From contig JAQTOA010000013.1 in assembly GCA_028713555.1 (NCBI GenBank), positions 26,871 to 90,870 on the forward strand: 64,000 nucleotides of DNA, read 5' to 3'. A program made the position numbers and the translations under genes. This DNA is from Sterolibacterium sp. (GTDB lineage: Bacteria > Pseudomonadota > Gammaproteobacteria > Burkholderiales > Rhodocyclaceae). A model generated the notes under the pieces. The model had not been told where the DNA came from and did no database searches. It saw nothing but the letters and a program-made list of their open reading frames with translations. Below are positions 18,246 to 28,241 of the stretch, in pieces. The number at the start of each line of letters is the position of its first letter. Within the stretch, counting starts at the first letter, position 1.

Positions 18246-18605
18246 TTATTCCACGGGGCTGCCGCTGGTGTTTTTAGATGATGACAAGCCCAAAATAAAT
18301 TTCACCAGTTCCCTCATTTCGGCTTGCTTATACCCGTCGGGATCGTTTGCAGGCATGTGAATTAAGCCAAAGAAACCGGAACTTCCCTTTGATACCCGGG
18401 CCAATAATTTCTCTTCGGCCGAAGGGTCACCCATGTATCTCTTTGAGATATCCAGCCAAGCTGGTCCGACAAGGCGTTCTTTAATTGCATGGCAGTTCAC
18501 GCAGTTGTTCTTCTTAGCCAATTCGGGCATTTCCACCGCCACTGCAGCAGAAGAACATAGAAGACAAGCAATAATGCTGACAACGGTGATTCTGGGATCC
18601 CACAT
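18246..18605 (-). CDS. Monoheme class I cytochrome c (c551/c552 type)
   Basis: Small periplasmic electron carrier. Signal peptide to about residue 23 (cleavage after AVA), haem-attachment motif CVNCH at 35-39 and probable distal ligand Met84 in HMPANDP, as in c551 proteins. The ATG at 18605 is preceded at good distance by AAGGAG, which excludes an upstream GTG overlapping that site. It stands alone upstream of tRNA-Leu; which oxidase or reductase it feeds cannot be told from the neighbours. Confidence 0.88.
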   Translation of the reverse strand: MWDPRITVVSIIACLLCSSAAVAVEMPELAKKNNCVNCHAIKERLVGPAWLDISKRYMGDPSAEEKLLARVSKGSSGFFGLIHMPANDPDGYKQAEMRELVKFILGLSSSKNTSGSPVE

Positions 18606-18639
18606 CAGCAACACTCCTTACCTGGAACGGTTCGCTCAT

Positions 18640-19539
18640 TCAGCATCTTGTTTTCAATTGTTCCTTTTGCAGAATGAAGATCTTGCCTTCTCCACTGGAA
18701 CAATCTATCCATGTCATGGGCAAGTCGGGGAAGGCTTTCTCGACCAGATCCCGGTTGTGCCCCACTTCGACGGCCAGCAGGCCGTGTGGTCTGAGGTGGC
18801 TTTTCGCGCCTTGCAGGATACGGCGGACAATATCCAGCCCGTCCTCGCCCGCAGCCAGCGCCAGGCTTGGTTCGTGGCGGTACTCCTCTGGTAGCGCAGC
18901 CATCGATGCTGCCGTGACGTAGGGCGGATTGGAGATGATCAGGTCGTACCGTTGTCTGCCTAGTGCGGCGAACAAATTGGATTCGATCAGGCGCACACGC
19001 TCGCCCAGGCCATACTCATCGACGTTTTTCCGCGCTACGGTCAGTGCGTCAGGCGACAACTCGACCGCATCGATGCGCGCCTCGGGAAAGGCGTGCGCCA
19101 TGAGGATCGCGAGGCAACCCGAGCCGGTGCATAAGTCGAGCGCTTCTACGATATTTTCAGGGGCTTCTATCCAGGGAGAGAAACCGTCCTCAAGCATCTC
19201 GGCAAAGTAGGAGCGCGGCACGATGACGCGTTCATCGACATAAAAGCGGAAGTCACCGAGCCACGCCTCATGGGTCAGATAGGCCGTTGGCAGGCGCCGG
19301 ACGATGCGTTGCTGGAGGACGTGATGCACCGCCAAGCGTTCGCTACGCGTCAGTCTTGCGTCGAGGAAGGGTTCGAGACGATCCAGCGGGAGGTGCAGAG
19401 TGTGCAGGATCAACCAGGCGGCTTCATCATAGGCATTCTCGCAGCCATGGCCAAAGCACAGGCCGGCTTCGGTGAAACGACTGACGGCGTAGCGCAGCCA
19501 ATCGCGCACGCTGTGCAGTTCGTCGAGGAGTTCGTTCAT
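18640..19539 (-). CDS. prmB: 50S ribosomal protein L3 glutamine methyltransferase PrmB
   Basis: SAM-dependent N5-glutamine methyltransferase acting on ribosomal protein L3. The 299-residue protein has the SAM motif [11 protein letters not shown] and the NPPY substrate-amide motif (ISNPPYV). Its [16 protein letters not shown] start is typical of PrmB rather than PrmC. The ATG at 19539 overlaps the dapE stop by 4 bases, so the two are coupled. Confidence 0.93.
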   Translation of the reverse strand: MNELLDELHSVRDWLRYAVSRFTEAGLCFGHGCENAYDEAAWLILHTLHLPLDRLEPFLDARLTRSERLAVHHVLQQRIVRRLPTAYLTHEAWLGDFRFYVDERVIVPRSYFAEMLEDGFSPWIEAPENIVEALDLCTGSGCLAILMAHAFPEARIDAVELSPDALTVARKNVDEYGLGERVRLIESNLFAALGRQRYDLIISNPPYVTAASMAALPEEYRHEPSLALAAGEDGLDIVRRILQGAKSHLRPHGLLAVEVGHNRDLVEKAFPDLPMTWIDCSSGEGKIFILQKEQLKTRC

Positions 19540-20684
19540 TGGTTGGCTGTGATTGTGATTTCGCCGAGCAGGCGTTCCAGGACGCCTTGATAGCAGCGTG
19601 CCAGGGGTTCCAGATCGGCAATGGCAATGCACTCGTCGACCTTATGGATGCTGGTGTTGAGCGGACCGAATTCCGCAACTTCAGCGCAGATGTCGGCGAT
19701 GAAGCGGCCGTCGGAAGTGCCGCCGCTGGTGGATAGCCGTGCCGTCACGCCGGTGGTCGCCGTGATCGAATCCGCCAAAGCGGCTACCAGTTTGCCGCGC
19801 GGGGTCAGATAGGGTTTCGAAGTATCCCATAACAATTGATATTCGAAGTCGTGCCGGTCAAGGATGGCATGCACACGCTCCTCCAAGTCCATCGGCGTGC
19901 TGACGGTGGCGAAGCGGAAATTGAACCATATTTCGAAACTTCCCGGAATCACATTGCTGGCGCCGGTGCCGGCATGCGCATTGGAAATCTGGAATGTCGT
20001 CGGCGGAAAATCCTCGTTGCCATCGTCCCATTTTGTCTGTGCCAGTTCGGTCAAGGCCGGCAGCGCCAGATGCACCGGGTTGCACGCCAGTTGCGGGTAG
20101 GCCACATGGCCTTGCACGCCCCTGACGATCAGGCGCCCGGAGAGCGAGCCGCGCCGGCCATTCTTGATGGTGTCGCCGAGGCGCTCAGCGCAGGTGGGTT
20201 CGCCGACGATGCAGTAGTCGATGCGCTCGCCGCGTGCCTGCAGGGTGTCGACGACATGCAGGGTACCCTCTACGGCGGCTCCTTCCTCGTCGGAAGTCAG
20301 CAGAACGGCGATCGAACCCTGGTGCTGCGGCTGCTGCGCGACAAAGCGTTCGATGGCGACGACAAAGGCTGCCAACGAGGATTTCATGTCGGCGGCACCG
20401 CGGCCGTAAAGCATGCCGTTACGAACTACCGGCTGAAATGGATCGCTGTGCCATGCTTCGCGCGGACCGGGGGGAACCACATCGGTATGTCCGGCGAAGC
20501 AGCAGAGGGGATGGGTATTCCCGCGCCGCGCCCAGAGATTGGATACCTTGTTCGAATCGATGCGTTCCAGGACAAAGCCGAGTTGGGCAAGCCAGGTACC
20601 GATCAATTCGATGCAGCCGGCATCGTCCGGCGTTAGCGAGGGCCGGGCCAGCAGATCTTTCGCCAGTAAAAGGACGTCCATCAT
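19536..20684 (-). CDS. dapE: Succinyl-diaminopimelate desuccinylase
   Basis: Zinc peptidase-like enzyme that releases succinate from N-succinyl-LL-diaminopimelate, giving LL-diaminopimelate. The 382-residue protein has metal-ligand motifs GHTDVVPPG and YGRGAADMK, a TSDEEG segment with the catalytic Glu, and a [10 protein letters not shown] region. The gene looks intact, although the preceding step in the same pathway (dapC) is broken nearby. Confidence 0.95.
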   Translation of the reverse strand: MMDVLLLAKDLLARPSLTPDDAGCIELIGTWLAQLGFVLERIDSNKVSNLWARRGNTHPLCCFAGHTDVVPPGPREAWHSDPFQPVVRNGMLYGRGAADMKSSLAAFVVAIERFVAQQPQHQGSIAVLLTSDEEGAAVEGTLHVVDTLQARGERIDYCIVGEPTCAERLGDTIKNGRRGSLSGRLIVRGVQGHVAYPQLACNPVHLALPALTELAQTKWDDGNEDFPPTTFQISNAHAGTGASNVIPGSFEIWFNFRFATVSTPMDLEERVHAILDRHDFEYQLLWDTSKPYLTPRGKLVAALADSITATTGVTARLSTSGGTSDGRFIADICAEVAEFGPLNTSIHKVDECIAIADLEPLARCYQGVLERLLGEITITANQ

Positions 20685-20687
20685 CGG

Positions 20688-21851
20688 TTATTCCATCTTT
20701 ATCCTGAACTCGCTGAATCCCGAGCCGGGAGTGACCGACTTGGTGGGATCAAAAATTGCCTGACCTTCCTCACTGGCCGGATCAACTCCGGCCTGGTCGT
20801 TATTGATCAGGTAGAGGAAATTATTCGCCGAATCGGCGTTGGCGGTGGCTTCTTCGAGCGTGATGGTGCCGGCTTTGTATAGCTTGAACAGCGCTTGCTC
20901 GAAGGTCTGGGATCCCGGCGACATGCTTTGCTCCATGGAATCCTTGATGCCGCCCATGTCGCCTTTTTCGACGAGTTCCGCAATATGCCGAGAATTCAGC
21001 AACACTTCGACCGCCGGGGCTCTGCCGCCATCGGGTTTTTTCACCAGGCGCTGCGAGATGATGGACTTCAGGGTCACGGACAAGTCAGCCAGCAGGGCAG
21101 GGCGGTTCTCCAGCGGATAGAAGCTGATGATCCGCGAAAGCGCATGGTAGCTGTTGTTGGCGTGCAGCGTCGCCAGACACAAATGGCCGGACTGGGCATA
21201 GGCAATGGCTTGGGACATGGTGTCCTTGTCGCGGATTTCACCGATCAAGATGCAGTCGGGCGCCTGGCGCAAGGCGTTCTTCAAGGCAGTCTGAAAGCTG
21301 CGCGTATCGGAACCCACTTCGCGCTGGTTGACGATCGATTTCTTGTTCTTGAAGATGAACTCGACGGGGTCTTCCAGGGTCAGGATGTGGCCTGCCTTGC
21401 GCTCGTTGCGGTAATCGAGCATCGATGTCAGCGTGGTGGATTTGCCCGATCCGGTGGCGCCGACCATGAGGATCAGGCCGCGCTTTTCCATGATGACTTC
21501 ACACAGCACTTCCGGCAAATTAAGGGACTCGAAGGCCGGAATATTGGCCGGAATGTAACGAACGACGAGGGCCGGCGTGCCTTTTTGACGGAACACCGAA
21601 AGGCGAAAGTTGCCGATGCCTTCCAAGGCGTAGCCGGTGTTCAGTTCGAGCGCCTCCTCGAACTCGCGGTATTGCACCTCGGTAAGGATTTCATGCAGCA
21701 GGCCGGTGATGGTCTGGCCATCCATGATCTGCTGATTGATCGGCATGGCGACACCATTCAGCTTGATGTTGATCGGCGCGCCGACCGAGACGAAAATGTC
21801 GGAAGCATTCTTTTCCGCCATCAACTGGAACAACCTTTGCATCGCACCCAT
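20688..21851 (-). CDS. pilU: Type IV pilus retraction ATPase, PilU type
   Basis: Hexameric secretion-type ATPase of the PilT/PilU group. The 387-residue protein has Walker A GATGSGKST at 131-139, an Asp box (TLEDPVEF), Walker B (CILIGEIRD) and a His box (LATLHANNSYHAL). Location apart from pilT and the PilU-like C-terminal extension past residue 340 favour PilU over PilT. It sits between dapD and dapE, a placement I recall from other betaproteobacteria; it is 3 bases from dapE. No other pilus gene is in the window. Confidence 0.88.
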   Translation of the reverse strand: MGAMQRLFQLMAEKNASDIFVSVGAPINIKLNGVAMPINQQIMDGQTITGLLHEILTEVQYREFEEALELNTGYALEGIGNFRLSVFRQKGTPALVVRYIPANIPAFESLNLPEVLCEVIMEKRGLILMVGATGSGKSTTLTSMLDYRNERKAGHILTLEDPVEFIFKNKKSIVNQREVGSDTRSFQTALKNALRQAPDCILIGEIRDKDTMSQAIAYAQSGHLCLATLHANNSYHALSRIISFYPLENRPALLADLSVTLKSIISQRLVKKPDGGRAPAVEVLLNSRHIAELVEKGDMGGIKDSMEQSMSPGSQTFEQALFKLYKAGTITLEEATANADSANNFLYLINNDQAGVDPASEEGQAIFDPTKSVTPGSGFSEFRIKME

Positions 21852-21876
21852 TGCTATCTCCTATCGTCGGTCAAGA

Positions 21877-22698
21877 TCAATCGACGCACAGCAGCTCGTT
21901 GATTGCTGTTTTGGCGCGCGTTTGCGCATCGACGCGCTTGACGATCACGGCGCAATACAGGCTGTACTTGCCGTCGGCCGATGGCAGGTTGCCCGGAACT
22001 ATCACCGAACCCGCCGGAATGCGGCCGTAGCTGACTTTGCCGCTGGCCCTATCATAGATCTTGGTGCTCTGGCCGATATACACGCCCATCGAGATTACCG
22101 AGTTCTCCTCGACGATGACGCCTTCGACAAGCTCCGAACGCGCGCCGATGAAGCAGTTGTCTTCGATGATGGTTGGATTGGCCTGCAAGGGTTCGAGCAC
22201 CCCGCCGATGCCGACGCCGCCCGAGAGATGGACGTTCTTGCCGACTTGGGCGCAGAAGCCGATGGTGGCCCAGGCGTCGACCATGGTCCCTTCATCGACA
22301 TAGGCGCCGATATCCACATGGCTGGGCATCAGTACCACATTGCGAGCGAGGTAGGCGCCATGCCGGGCGACGGCTGGTGGCACGACACGAAAGCCACCCT
22401 TGGTGAACTTATGCTGATCGTAATGGGCGAACTTGCTCTGTACCTTGTCGAAATACTTGGTGGCGCCACCTTCCATGACCTGATCTTCCTCAAGTCGAAA
22501 AGACAGCAGCACGGCTTTCTTGAGCCATTGATGGGTCACCCACTGGCCATCGATTTTCTCGGCAACACGCAGCTTGCCCTGGTCGAGTTCGGCAAGGATG
22601 CTGTCGACAGCTTCGCCGATTTTTGCCGGCGCCTTGCCCGGTTCCAGTTGGGCGCGCCCTTCCCACGTATGTTCAATCAGTTCCTGAAGTTCGTGCAT
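21877..22698 (-). CDS. dapD: 2,3,4,5-tetrahydropyridine-2,6-dicarboxylate N-succinyltransferase
   Basis: First step of the succinylase branch of diaminopimelate synthesis. The 273-residue protein has the left-handed beta-helix hexapeptide repeats (for example [20 protein letters not shown]) and the DapD segment [13 protein letters not shown]. The ATG at 22698 is preceded by CAGGAG at good spacing. The gene appears intact, but the adjacent dapC is not. Confidence 0.95.
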   Translation of the reverse strand: MHELQELIEHTWEGRAQLEPGKAPAKIGEAVDSILAELDQGKLRVAEKIDGQWVTHQWLKKAVLLSFRLEEDQVMEGGATKYFDKVQSKFAHYDQHKFTKGGFRVVPPAVARHGAYLARNVVLMPSHVDIGAYVDEGTMVDAWATIGFCAQVGKNVHLSGGVGIGGVLEPLQANPTIIEDNCFIGARSELVEGVIVEENSVISMGVYIGQSTKIYDRASGKVSYGRIPAGSVIVPGNLPSADGKYSLYCAVIVKRVDAQTRAKTAINELLCVD

Positions 22699-22717
22699 GA
22701 TGGCTCCTGTCAGAGTT

Positions 22718-23020
22718 TCAAGCAAAATTCGGCGTCTCGAACTTTTCAGCATACAAGCGGCGGTTGTCGCGCACATGCGCCTCATCGTTCCAGGCGGCGA
22801 TCACTTGGCGCAAGACGTCGCTGCCCTGCGTGCTAGGATAGAGTGCCAGTCCCGATAGATTATCCGTCAGCGTCTGCTTGATGAATTCCGGAGTTTCGTG
22901 CTGCGGCTCGCCGATGGAACACTTGATTTCCTTCAATCCCTTGGGGGGCTTGATTCCGGTAAACAGGCGCCGGAGTTTTTCGAACGGGCAGGGATCAAGC
23001 TGGGCGAGGTGGGAATTCAC
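22718..23020 (-). pseudogene. dapC: dapC remnant (succinyl-diaminopimelate aminotransferase), internally deleted
   Basis: A 100-codon frame directly upstream of dapD. Its first 75 or so residues match the start of DapC-type aminotransferases ([33 protein letters not shown]). After AAW it jumps to [18 protein letters not shown], which resembles a segment that in full DapC lies some 250 residues later and also follows an I/A-A-A-W sequence. It then ends in a short tail and stop. The PLP lysine and most of the fold are missing. I read this as recombination between short IAAW-coding repeats followed by loss of the 3' end. Confidence 0.8.
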
Positions 23021-23054
23021 GGTGGCGGGATTTTTTGGAAGATATGGGAATTAT

Positions 23055-23945
23055 ATGGCAGTCAGGCACAAGGCAGTGACCAGGTTATCTCTACTGAGCG
23101 GGGCCATCGTCTGGGGAATGATCTGGTATCCCTACCGGCTGCTGGAACAAGCCGGGCTCTCGGGCCTGCGCGCCTCGATGCTGAGCTATCTGGTGGCGCT
23201 GTGCTGCGGGTTGATCCTGCTACAGCCGCAATTGCGGCGTGGCCAGAGAATCCGTCCTTCCTGGACGCTGCTGTGGATCAGCGCCGCGTCGGCCGCCTGC
23301 AATCTCGGCTATGTGCTTGCCACCCTGCATGGCGAGGTGATGCGCGTTCTGTTGCTGTTTTACCTGTCGCCCTTGTGGACCGTCTTGTTGTCGCGATTGT
23401 TGCTGGACGAACGTCTCAGCGGCACCGGCGCGGCGGTGATCGGCCTGTCGTTGGGCGGCGCTGTCGTCATGTTGTGGCGGCCTGAACTTGGCGTTCCCTG
23501 GCCCGGCAACGCCGCCGAATGGCTGGGGCTGGGCGCGGGCTTCATGTTCGCGCTGTCGAATGTCCTGGTGCGCCGGGCGGCGCATCTGTCGATCGAAATC
23601 AAGTCGCTGGCGGTGTTCGCCGGCGTGGTGCTGCTCGGCTTGGCGACGCTGCCATTCGAGTCCGCACTGCCCATCGCCCTGCACGGCCTGGCGCAGATGC
23701 AGCCATGGCACTGGGCTTTGCTGGCTTTGCTGGGCCTGATCCTGCTGGCTGTCAATCTCGTCGTCCAGCACGGCCTGACGCATACCGCGGCGAATCAGGC
23801 GATCGTGATCTTCCTGTTCGAGCTGGTGGTCGCGGCATTGTCCTCGTGGCTGCTCGCCGGCGAAACCATGGGCGTGCAGGAATGGATCGGCGGTGCAATG
23901 ATCGTCTCGGCCAGCCTGTTTTCGGGGAAGATGGAGAAGGTCTAA
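23055..23945 (+). CDS. EamA/DMT-family membrane transporter
   Basis: A 296-residue protein with about ten hydrophobic segments in two EamA repeats; the second runs from about residue 150. RhaT/EamA-like features include LLLFYLSPLWTVLLSRLLLDE and VIFLFELVVAALSSWLLAGE. Substrate unknown; family members export amino acids and other small metabolites. It diverges from the dapC remnant and converges with the LysA-like gene, 3 bases between stops. The ATG at 23055 precedes the first membrane segment; longer in-frame sequence overlaps dapC. Confidence 0.85.
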   Translation: MAVRHKAVTRLSLLSGAIVWGMIWYPYRLLEQAGLSGLRASMLSYLVALCCGLILLQPQLRRGQRIRPSWTLLWISAASAACNLGYVLATLHGEVMRVLLLFYLSPLWTVLLSRLLLDERLSGTGAAVIGLSLGGAVVMLWRPELGVPWPGNAAEWLGLGAGFMFALSNVLVRRAAHLSIEIKSLAVFAGVVLLGLATLPFESALPIALHGLAQMQPWHWALLALLGLILLAVNLVVQHGLTHTAANQAIVIFLFELVVAALSSWLLAGETMGVQEWIGGAMIVSASLFSGKMEKV

Positions 23946-23948
23946 CTA

Positions 23949-25208
23949 CTATCCCAAGGTCTGCAACTTGGAAAAATCCAGTGTCGCGAAGTAATCGTCC
24001 AGTGTTTCCGCACGCCGAATCTGCATGACGGAGCCGTCTTCCCGCAACAATAGCTCGGCACAGCGCAGCTTGCCGTTGTATTGAAAGCCCATTGCGTAGC
24101 CATGGGCGCCGGCATCGTGGATGACAAGCAGGTCGCCGGGTTCAATTGCGGGGAGCTGCCTGTCGATCGCGAACTTGTCGTTGTTCTCGCATAGCGAACC
24201 GACCACGTCGTAGGTATGGTCCTGGGGTGCGGTTTCCTTGCCCAGCACCGTGATGTGGTGGTACGCACCGTACATGCCCGGCCGCATCAGATTCGACATG
24301 CAGGCATCGACGCCGATGTATTGTTTGTACGTGCTCTTGTGGTGAATCGCCTCGGTGACGAGGTAGCCATAGGGTCCGGTGATACAGCGGCCGTTTTCCA
24401 TGAATATCTTCATCGGATGCAGATCGGCCGGCACGATGATCTCCTGATACGCCTGCTGTATCCTGCGGCCGACCATGTTGAGGTCGACCGCTTGCTCACC
24501 GGGGCGGTAGGGAATGCCGATGCCACCACCGAGGTTGACGAATTCAATCCTTATACCGGGGTCGCCGGCAAGTTCCACGGCCAGTTGAAACAGCATCTTC
24601 GCCGTCTCGACAAAGAACTCGGGATTCAGCTCATTCGATGCTACCATCGTGTGCAGGCCAAAGCGGCGTACCCCCTTCGCCTTCAACTGCCGATAGCCCT
24701 CCACCAGCTGCTTGCGGGTGAAACCGTATTTGGCTTCCTCCGGCTTGCCGATGATGGCGTTCCCCTCACGCAGCCGGCCGGGGTTGTAGCGCAGGCAAAT
24801 CGCCTGCGGCAAGCCGACGTGCTGTTCCAGATAGGGAATGTGGGTGATGTCATCTAGGTTGATAAGCGCACCAAGTTCCCTGGCCCGACGGTATTCTTTT
24901 TCCGGCGTCTCGTTCGACGTGAACATGATGTTTTCCCCGGTGATGCCGACGCGCTCGCAGAGCTCCAGTTCCGCCAGGCTTGAGCAGTCGCCGCCCAGAC
25001 CTTCCTGCCGCAGGATCTTCAGCAAGTACGGATTCGGCGTTGCCTTGACGGCAAAATACTCCTTGAACGCGCCCCACGAAAATGCCTGGTTCAGTCGCCG
25101 GGCACTGGCACGGATCGCGGCTTCGTCATAAAGGTAAAACGGCGTCGGGTAATTGCGGGCGATCTGGCGGATGGTCCGCTCGTCGAAGGGAATTGGCTTG
25201 TCGTTCAT
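23949..25208 (-). CDS. Divergent diaminopimelate decarboxylase-like PLP enzyme (fold type III)
   Basis: A 419-residue alanine-racemase-fold decarboxylase. The PLP lysine lies in EYFAVKATPNPYLLK and the phosphate loop is NLGGGIGIPY. Several LysA positions differ: HTMVASNE stands where LysA has a HIGSQ motif, MENGRCITGPYG replaces EPGR, and CENNDKFA replaces CESGD. The Cys-Glu core of the last motif is kept, but the substrate pocket may not be that of standard LysA. It is divergent from the MurE-like gene, 122 bases apart. It may be a true meso-diaminopimelate decarboxylase or act on another D-centred amino acid. Confidence 0.78.
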   Translation of the reverse strand: MNDKPIPFDERTIRQIARNYPTPFYLYDEAAIRASARRLNQAFSWGAFKEYFAVKATPNPYLLKILRQEGLGGDCSSLAELELCERVGITGENIMFTSNETPEKEYRRARELGALINLDDITHIPYLEQHVGLPQAICLRYNPGRLREGNAIIGKPEEAKYGFTRKQLVEGYRQLKAKGVRRFGLHTMVASNELNPEFFVETAKMLFQLAVELAGDPGIRIEFVNLGGGIGIPYRPGEQAVDLNMVGRRIQQAYQEIIVPADLHPMKIFMENGRCITGPYGYLVTEAIHHKSTYKQYIGVDACMSNLMRPGMYGAYHHITVLGKETAPQDHTYDVVGSLCENNDKFAIDRQLPAIEPGDLLVIHDAGAHGYAMGFQYNGKLRCAELLLREDGSVMQIRRAETLDDYFATLDFSKLQTLG

Positions 25209-25296
25209 GATGGCTCGTAGGTTCGGGATGATTTGTCCGGGAATACTTGCTGCGGGGGCGAGAGTGTACCTTGCAACGTCCAAGGCTGGCAATCTA

Positions 25297-25318
25297 AGCT
25301 CGTGTAAAGCTCGTGTAA
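25297..25318 (+). repeat. Tandem 11-bp repeat before the MurE-like gene
   Basis: AGCTCGTGTAA occurs twice head to tail, ending 12 bases before the murE-like start codon and inside the divergent intergenic region. It could be an operator for the lysA-like/murE-like pair or a slippage product. No recognised factor matches. Confidence 0.5.
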
Positions 25319-25330
25319 AATGAGGCGGAT

Positions 25331-26914
25331 ATGAGACTAGGCGATCTTTGGGCAAAGCACGGCGTCGGCGCGTTGCAGCCGGATTCGGCAGAAACGAACG
25401 ATTTGTTCATCTTCGGTGTGACGGACGATTCCAGGGACGTTCGCTTCGGCTACCTGTTCTGCGCCCTGCCGGGCACCACCGAGAATGGCCTGGCGTTCTG
25501 TGTGCAGGCCGCAACGAAGGGTGCCCAGGCCATCGCCGTACCGCAAGGCACGTGCGACGAAGCACTGGGTCTGACCGAGTTCGAGCGCGGAAAAGTCGTC
25601 GTCCTGCGCGTGCCGAACGTGCGGGAGTTCTATGCGCGCGTGGCGGCGGATTTCCATTCCGGCCGTCCTGCCACGATCGCATCGGTCACCGGCACCAATG
25701 GCAAGACGTCTACGGTGTGCTTCCTGCGCGACCTGTGGGGCGAGGACGGCCACAATGCCGTCAGCCTGGGAACCCTCGGTCTCCAGGCCCGCGGCAGGAG
25801 CCATTCCAATCTGGAAGCGGGACTGACGACCTATGATGCGAAAACGCTGCATGTCATGCTGGGCGAACTGGAGCGTGCCCACCGGGTCACGCATCTGGCG
25901 ATGGAGGCTTCGAGCCACGCGCTCGATCAGCAACGCCTGGCCGGCGTCATTTTTGACGCGGTAGGCTTTACCAATCTCACTCAGGACCATCTGGACTACC
26001 ACCTGTCGATGGAGGCTTACTTCCAGGCCAAGATGCGGCTCTTCACCGAGCACCTCAAGACGGATGGCGTGGCTGTCATCAATACCCGCGACCCTTCGGG
26101 TGTCCAGGTCGCAGCGGCAATGAGGTCGAAGAAGATTCGCGTCATCTCCTATGGAGAAGCCGGCGGTGGAGCTGATCTTGCGGTGCTGGAACGTATCCCG
26201 CATGCGCAGGGGCAAACGCTGGAGCTAGCGGCTTTCGGAACCTCATATGCAGTGGAGGCGCCGGTGGCCGGCATTTTCCAGTCGGAGAATATTCTCTGCG
26301 CGCTCGGTTTAGCCATAGGCACTGGTGTGCCGGTCGACCGTGCGATTGCAGGCATCGCCCGCCTGTCGCCCGTTCCAGGGCGCCTTGAACTGGCTGCCGT
26401 GCTTGCCAATGGCGCGGCGGTCTACGTGGATTACGCGCATACTCCCGATGCTCTGGCCAACGTACTCCGCAGTGTGCGCCCGCACGTCGGCGCGAAACAG
26501 AAGCTCCATGTGTTGTTCGGCTGCGGAGGCAACCGCGATCCGGGCAAGCGGCCCATCATGGGGCGCATTGCCGAAGAGCTCGGCGATTGCGTCTGGGTGA
26601 CGGACGACAATTCACGCACCGAAGATCCCGACGCGATCCGCAAGCAGGTTCTCTCGGGCACTACGGATGCGGCCCGCGTAAAAAATGCCGGCCCGCGTCG
26701 TGACGCATTGGAACGCTCGCTTGCCGCGTTGCGACCGGGTGATGTCCTCGTCGTTGCAGGCAAGGGCCATGAGGACTATCAGATCGTACTGGCGCAAGAT
26801 TCGGAGGGGCGTCCCTTGCAGGATTCCAGAGGACGGCCCGTGACCAAGAAGATTCCTTTTTCCGACGCCAAAGTGATCCGCGAAATCGCCGCACAAGTGA
26901 ATCCACCAACTTAG
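25331..26914 (+). CDS. MurE-like UDP-MurNAc-peptide ligase, atypical
   Basis: ATP-dependent Mur ligase that would add an amino acid to a UDP-MurNAc-dipeptide or similar acceptor. The 527-residue protein has the P-loop [34 protein letters not shown], the carbamylated-Lys site [19 protein letters not shown] and GKGHEDYQ. The motif that reads the diaminopimelate side chain, usually DNPR, is here DDNSRTEDP, with Ser for Pro but Arg kept; TTPD is TTYD. It lies outside any dcw cluster, next to dapL and a LysA-like gene. Either a second MurE with altered acceptor or amino acid, or a relocated MurE. Confidence 0.82.
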   Translation: MRLGDLWAKHGVGALQPDSAETNDLFIFGVTDDSRDVRFGYLFCALPGTTENGLAFCVQAATKGAQAIAVPQGTCDEALGLTEFERGKVVVLRVPNVREFYARVAADFHSGRPATIASVTGTNGKTSTVCFLRDLWGEDGHNAVSLGTLGLQARGRSHSNLEAGLTTYDAKTLHVMLGELERAHRVTHLAMEASSHALDQQRLAGVIFDAVGFTNLTQDHLDYHLSMEAYFQAKMRLFTEHLKTDGVAVINTRDPSGVQVAAAMRSKKIRVISYGEAGGGADLAVLERIPHAQGQTLELAAFGTSYAVEAPVAGIFQSENILCALGLAIGTGVPVDRAIAGIARLSPVPGRLELAAVLANGAAVYVDYAHTPDALANVLRSVRPHVGAKQKLHVLFGCGGNRDPGKRPIMGRIAEELGDCVWVTDDNSRTEDPDAIRKQVLSGTTDAARVKNAGPRRDALERSLAALRPGDVLVVAGKGHEDYQIVLAQDSEGRPLQDSRGRPVTKKIPFSDAKVIREIAAQVNPPT

Positions 26915-26931
26915 GGTTTTTCTATTCGATC

Positions 26932-28161
26932 ATGACATACATCAATGAGCATTATCTCAAGTTAGCCGCAGGTTACCTGTTTCCAGAAATTGGCCGGCGG
27001 GTCAAGGCGTTCTGCGACGCAAACCCTTCGGCGAACGTCATTCGCATGGGCATCGGCGACGTTACCGAACCGCTTGCCCCGGCCGTGACTCAGGCAATGC
27101 ATGCGGCTGTCGATGAGTTGGCGGTGCGCTCGTCTTTCAAGGGCTATGGACCTGAACAGGGCTACGATTTTCTGCGCGAAGCCATCGCCAAGAACGATTA
27201 CCACGCGCGCGGAGCCGAGGTCGACGCGGATGAGATCTTCGTCTCGGACGGCTCGAAGTGCGATTCGGGGAATATCCTCGATATCTTCGGCGAAGATAAC
27301 GTCATTGCGGTGCTGGACCCCGTCTACCCGGTGTATGTGGATACCAATGTGATGGCCGGACACACGGGCCCGGCGGATGCCAGCGGCCGATACGGCGGCC
27401 TGGTCTACCTGCCGGTGACCGCCGACAATGATTTCGTGCCGGAACTGCCAAAACAGAAGGTCGACCTGATCTACCTGTGTTATCCCAACAACCCGACCGG
27501 CGTGGTCGCCACCAAAGAGATGCTGAAGCGCTGGGTCGAATACGCACAACGGAACGGCTCGGTGATCCTGTATGACGCCGCCTATGAAGCCTTCATCACC
27601 GATCCGGCGATTCCGCACTCGATTTATGAGATCGACGGCGCCAGAGAAGTGGCGATCGAGTTTCGCAGTTTCAGCAAGACGGCCGGCTTCACCGGCGCGC
27701 GCTGTGCCTTCACGGTGATTCCGACGGACCTCAAGGGGAAGGCCCGAGATGGCCGCGAAATCTCGATTCATTCGCTGTGGAATCGACGCCACTGCACCAA
27801 ATTCAACGGTGTTTCGTATCCCGTGCAGAGAGGCGCCGCCGCGATCTACTCGCCGGAAGGCAAGCGGCAGGTGCAGGAAACCATAGACTTTTACCTCGCT
27901 AACGCAAGAGTGGTACGCGAGGCGCTGACGAAACTGGGGCTACAGGTGTACGGCGGGGTGAACGCGCCATACGTGTGGCTGAAGACGCCCGGCAATTTGA
28001 GCAGTTGGGACTTTTTCGACAGGCTGCTGCACGAGGCACATCTGGTGGGAACGCCGGGGAGCGGCTTCGGCGCCTGCGGGGAAGGCTATTTCCGTCTGAG
28101 TGCCTTCAACAGCCGAGCCAATGTTGAAGCAGCCGTGAGGCGCTTTGCGAAAATCTTGTGA
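26932..28161 (+). CDS. dapL: LL-diaminopimelate aminotransferase
   Basis: Converts tetrahydrodipicolinate and glutamate straight to LL-diaminopimelate, bypassing DapD, DapC and DapE. The 409-residue class I/II aminotransferase has the DapL start ([17 protein letters not shown]), [29 protein letters not shown] and the PLP-lysine segment [14 protein letters not shown]. It is 17 bases after the MurE-like gene and probably co-transcribed. DapL is sporadic in bacteria (Chlamydiae and others), so acquisition by transfer is plausible; base composition does not stand out by eye. Confidence 0.93.
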   Translation: MTYINEHYLKLAAGYLFPEIGRRVKAFCDANPSANVIRMGIGDVTEPLAPAVTQAMHAAVDELAVRSSFKGYGPEQGYDFLREAIAKNDYHARGAEVDADEIFVSDGSKCDSGNILDIFGEDNVIAVLDPVYPVYVDTNVMAGHTGPADASGRYGGLVYLPVTADNDFVPELPKQKVDLIYLCYPNNPTGVVATKEMLKRWVEYAQRNGSVILYDAAYEAFITDPAIPHSIYEIDGAREVAIEFRSFSKTAGFTGARCAFTVIPTDLKGKARDGREISIHSLWNRRHCTKFNGVSYPVQRGAAAIYSPEGKRQVQETIDFYLANARVVREALTKLGLQVYGGVNAPYVWLKTPGNLSSWDFFDRLLHEAHLVGTPGSGFGACGEGYFRLSAFNSRANVEAAVRRFAKIL

Positions 28162-28206
28162 GCCTGGGTACAAGATGAAGACCCGGGTTAAGTTGCAATT
28201 TGCCCC

Positions 28207-28235
28207 TTGCAAATCGGCCATGGCAACCCCATAAT
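28207..28235 (+). promoter_or_regulatory. Sigma-70 promoter of the permuted tmRNA gene
   Basis: TTGCAA at 28207-28212 and CATAAT at 28230-28235 are 17 bases apart, predicting a start near 28242. This lies just before the acceptor segment of the tmRNA, which supports that segment being the 5' part of the precursor. Confidence 0.65.
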
Positions 28236-28241
28236 CAACGC

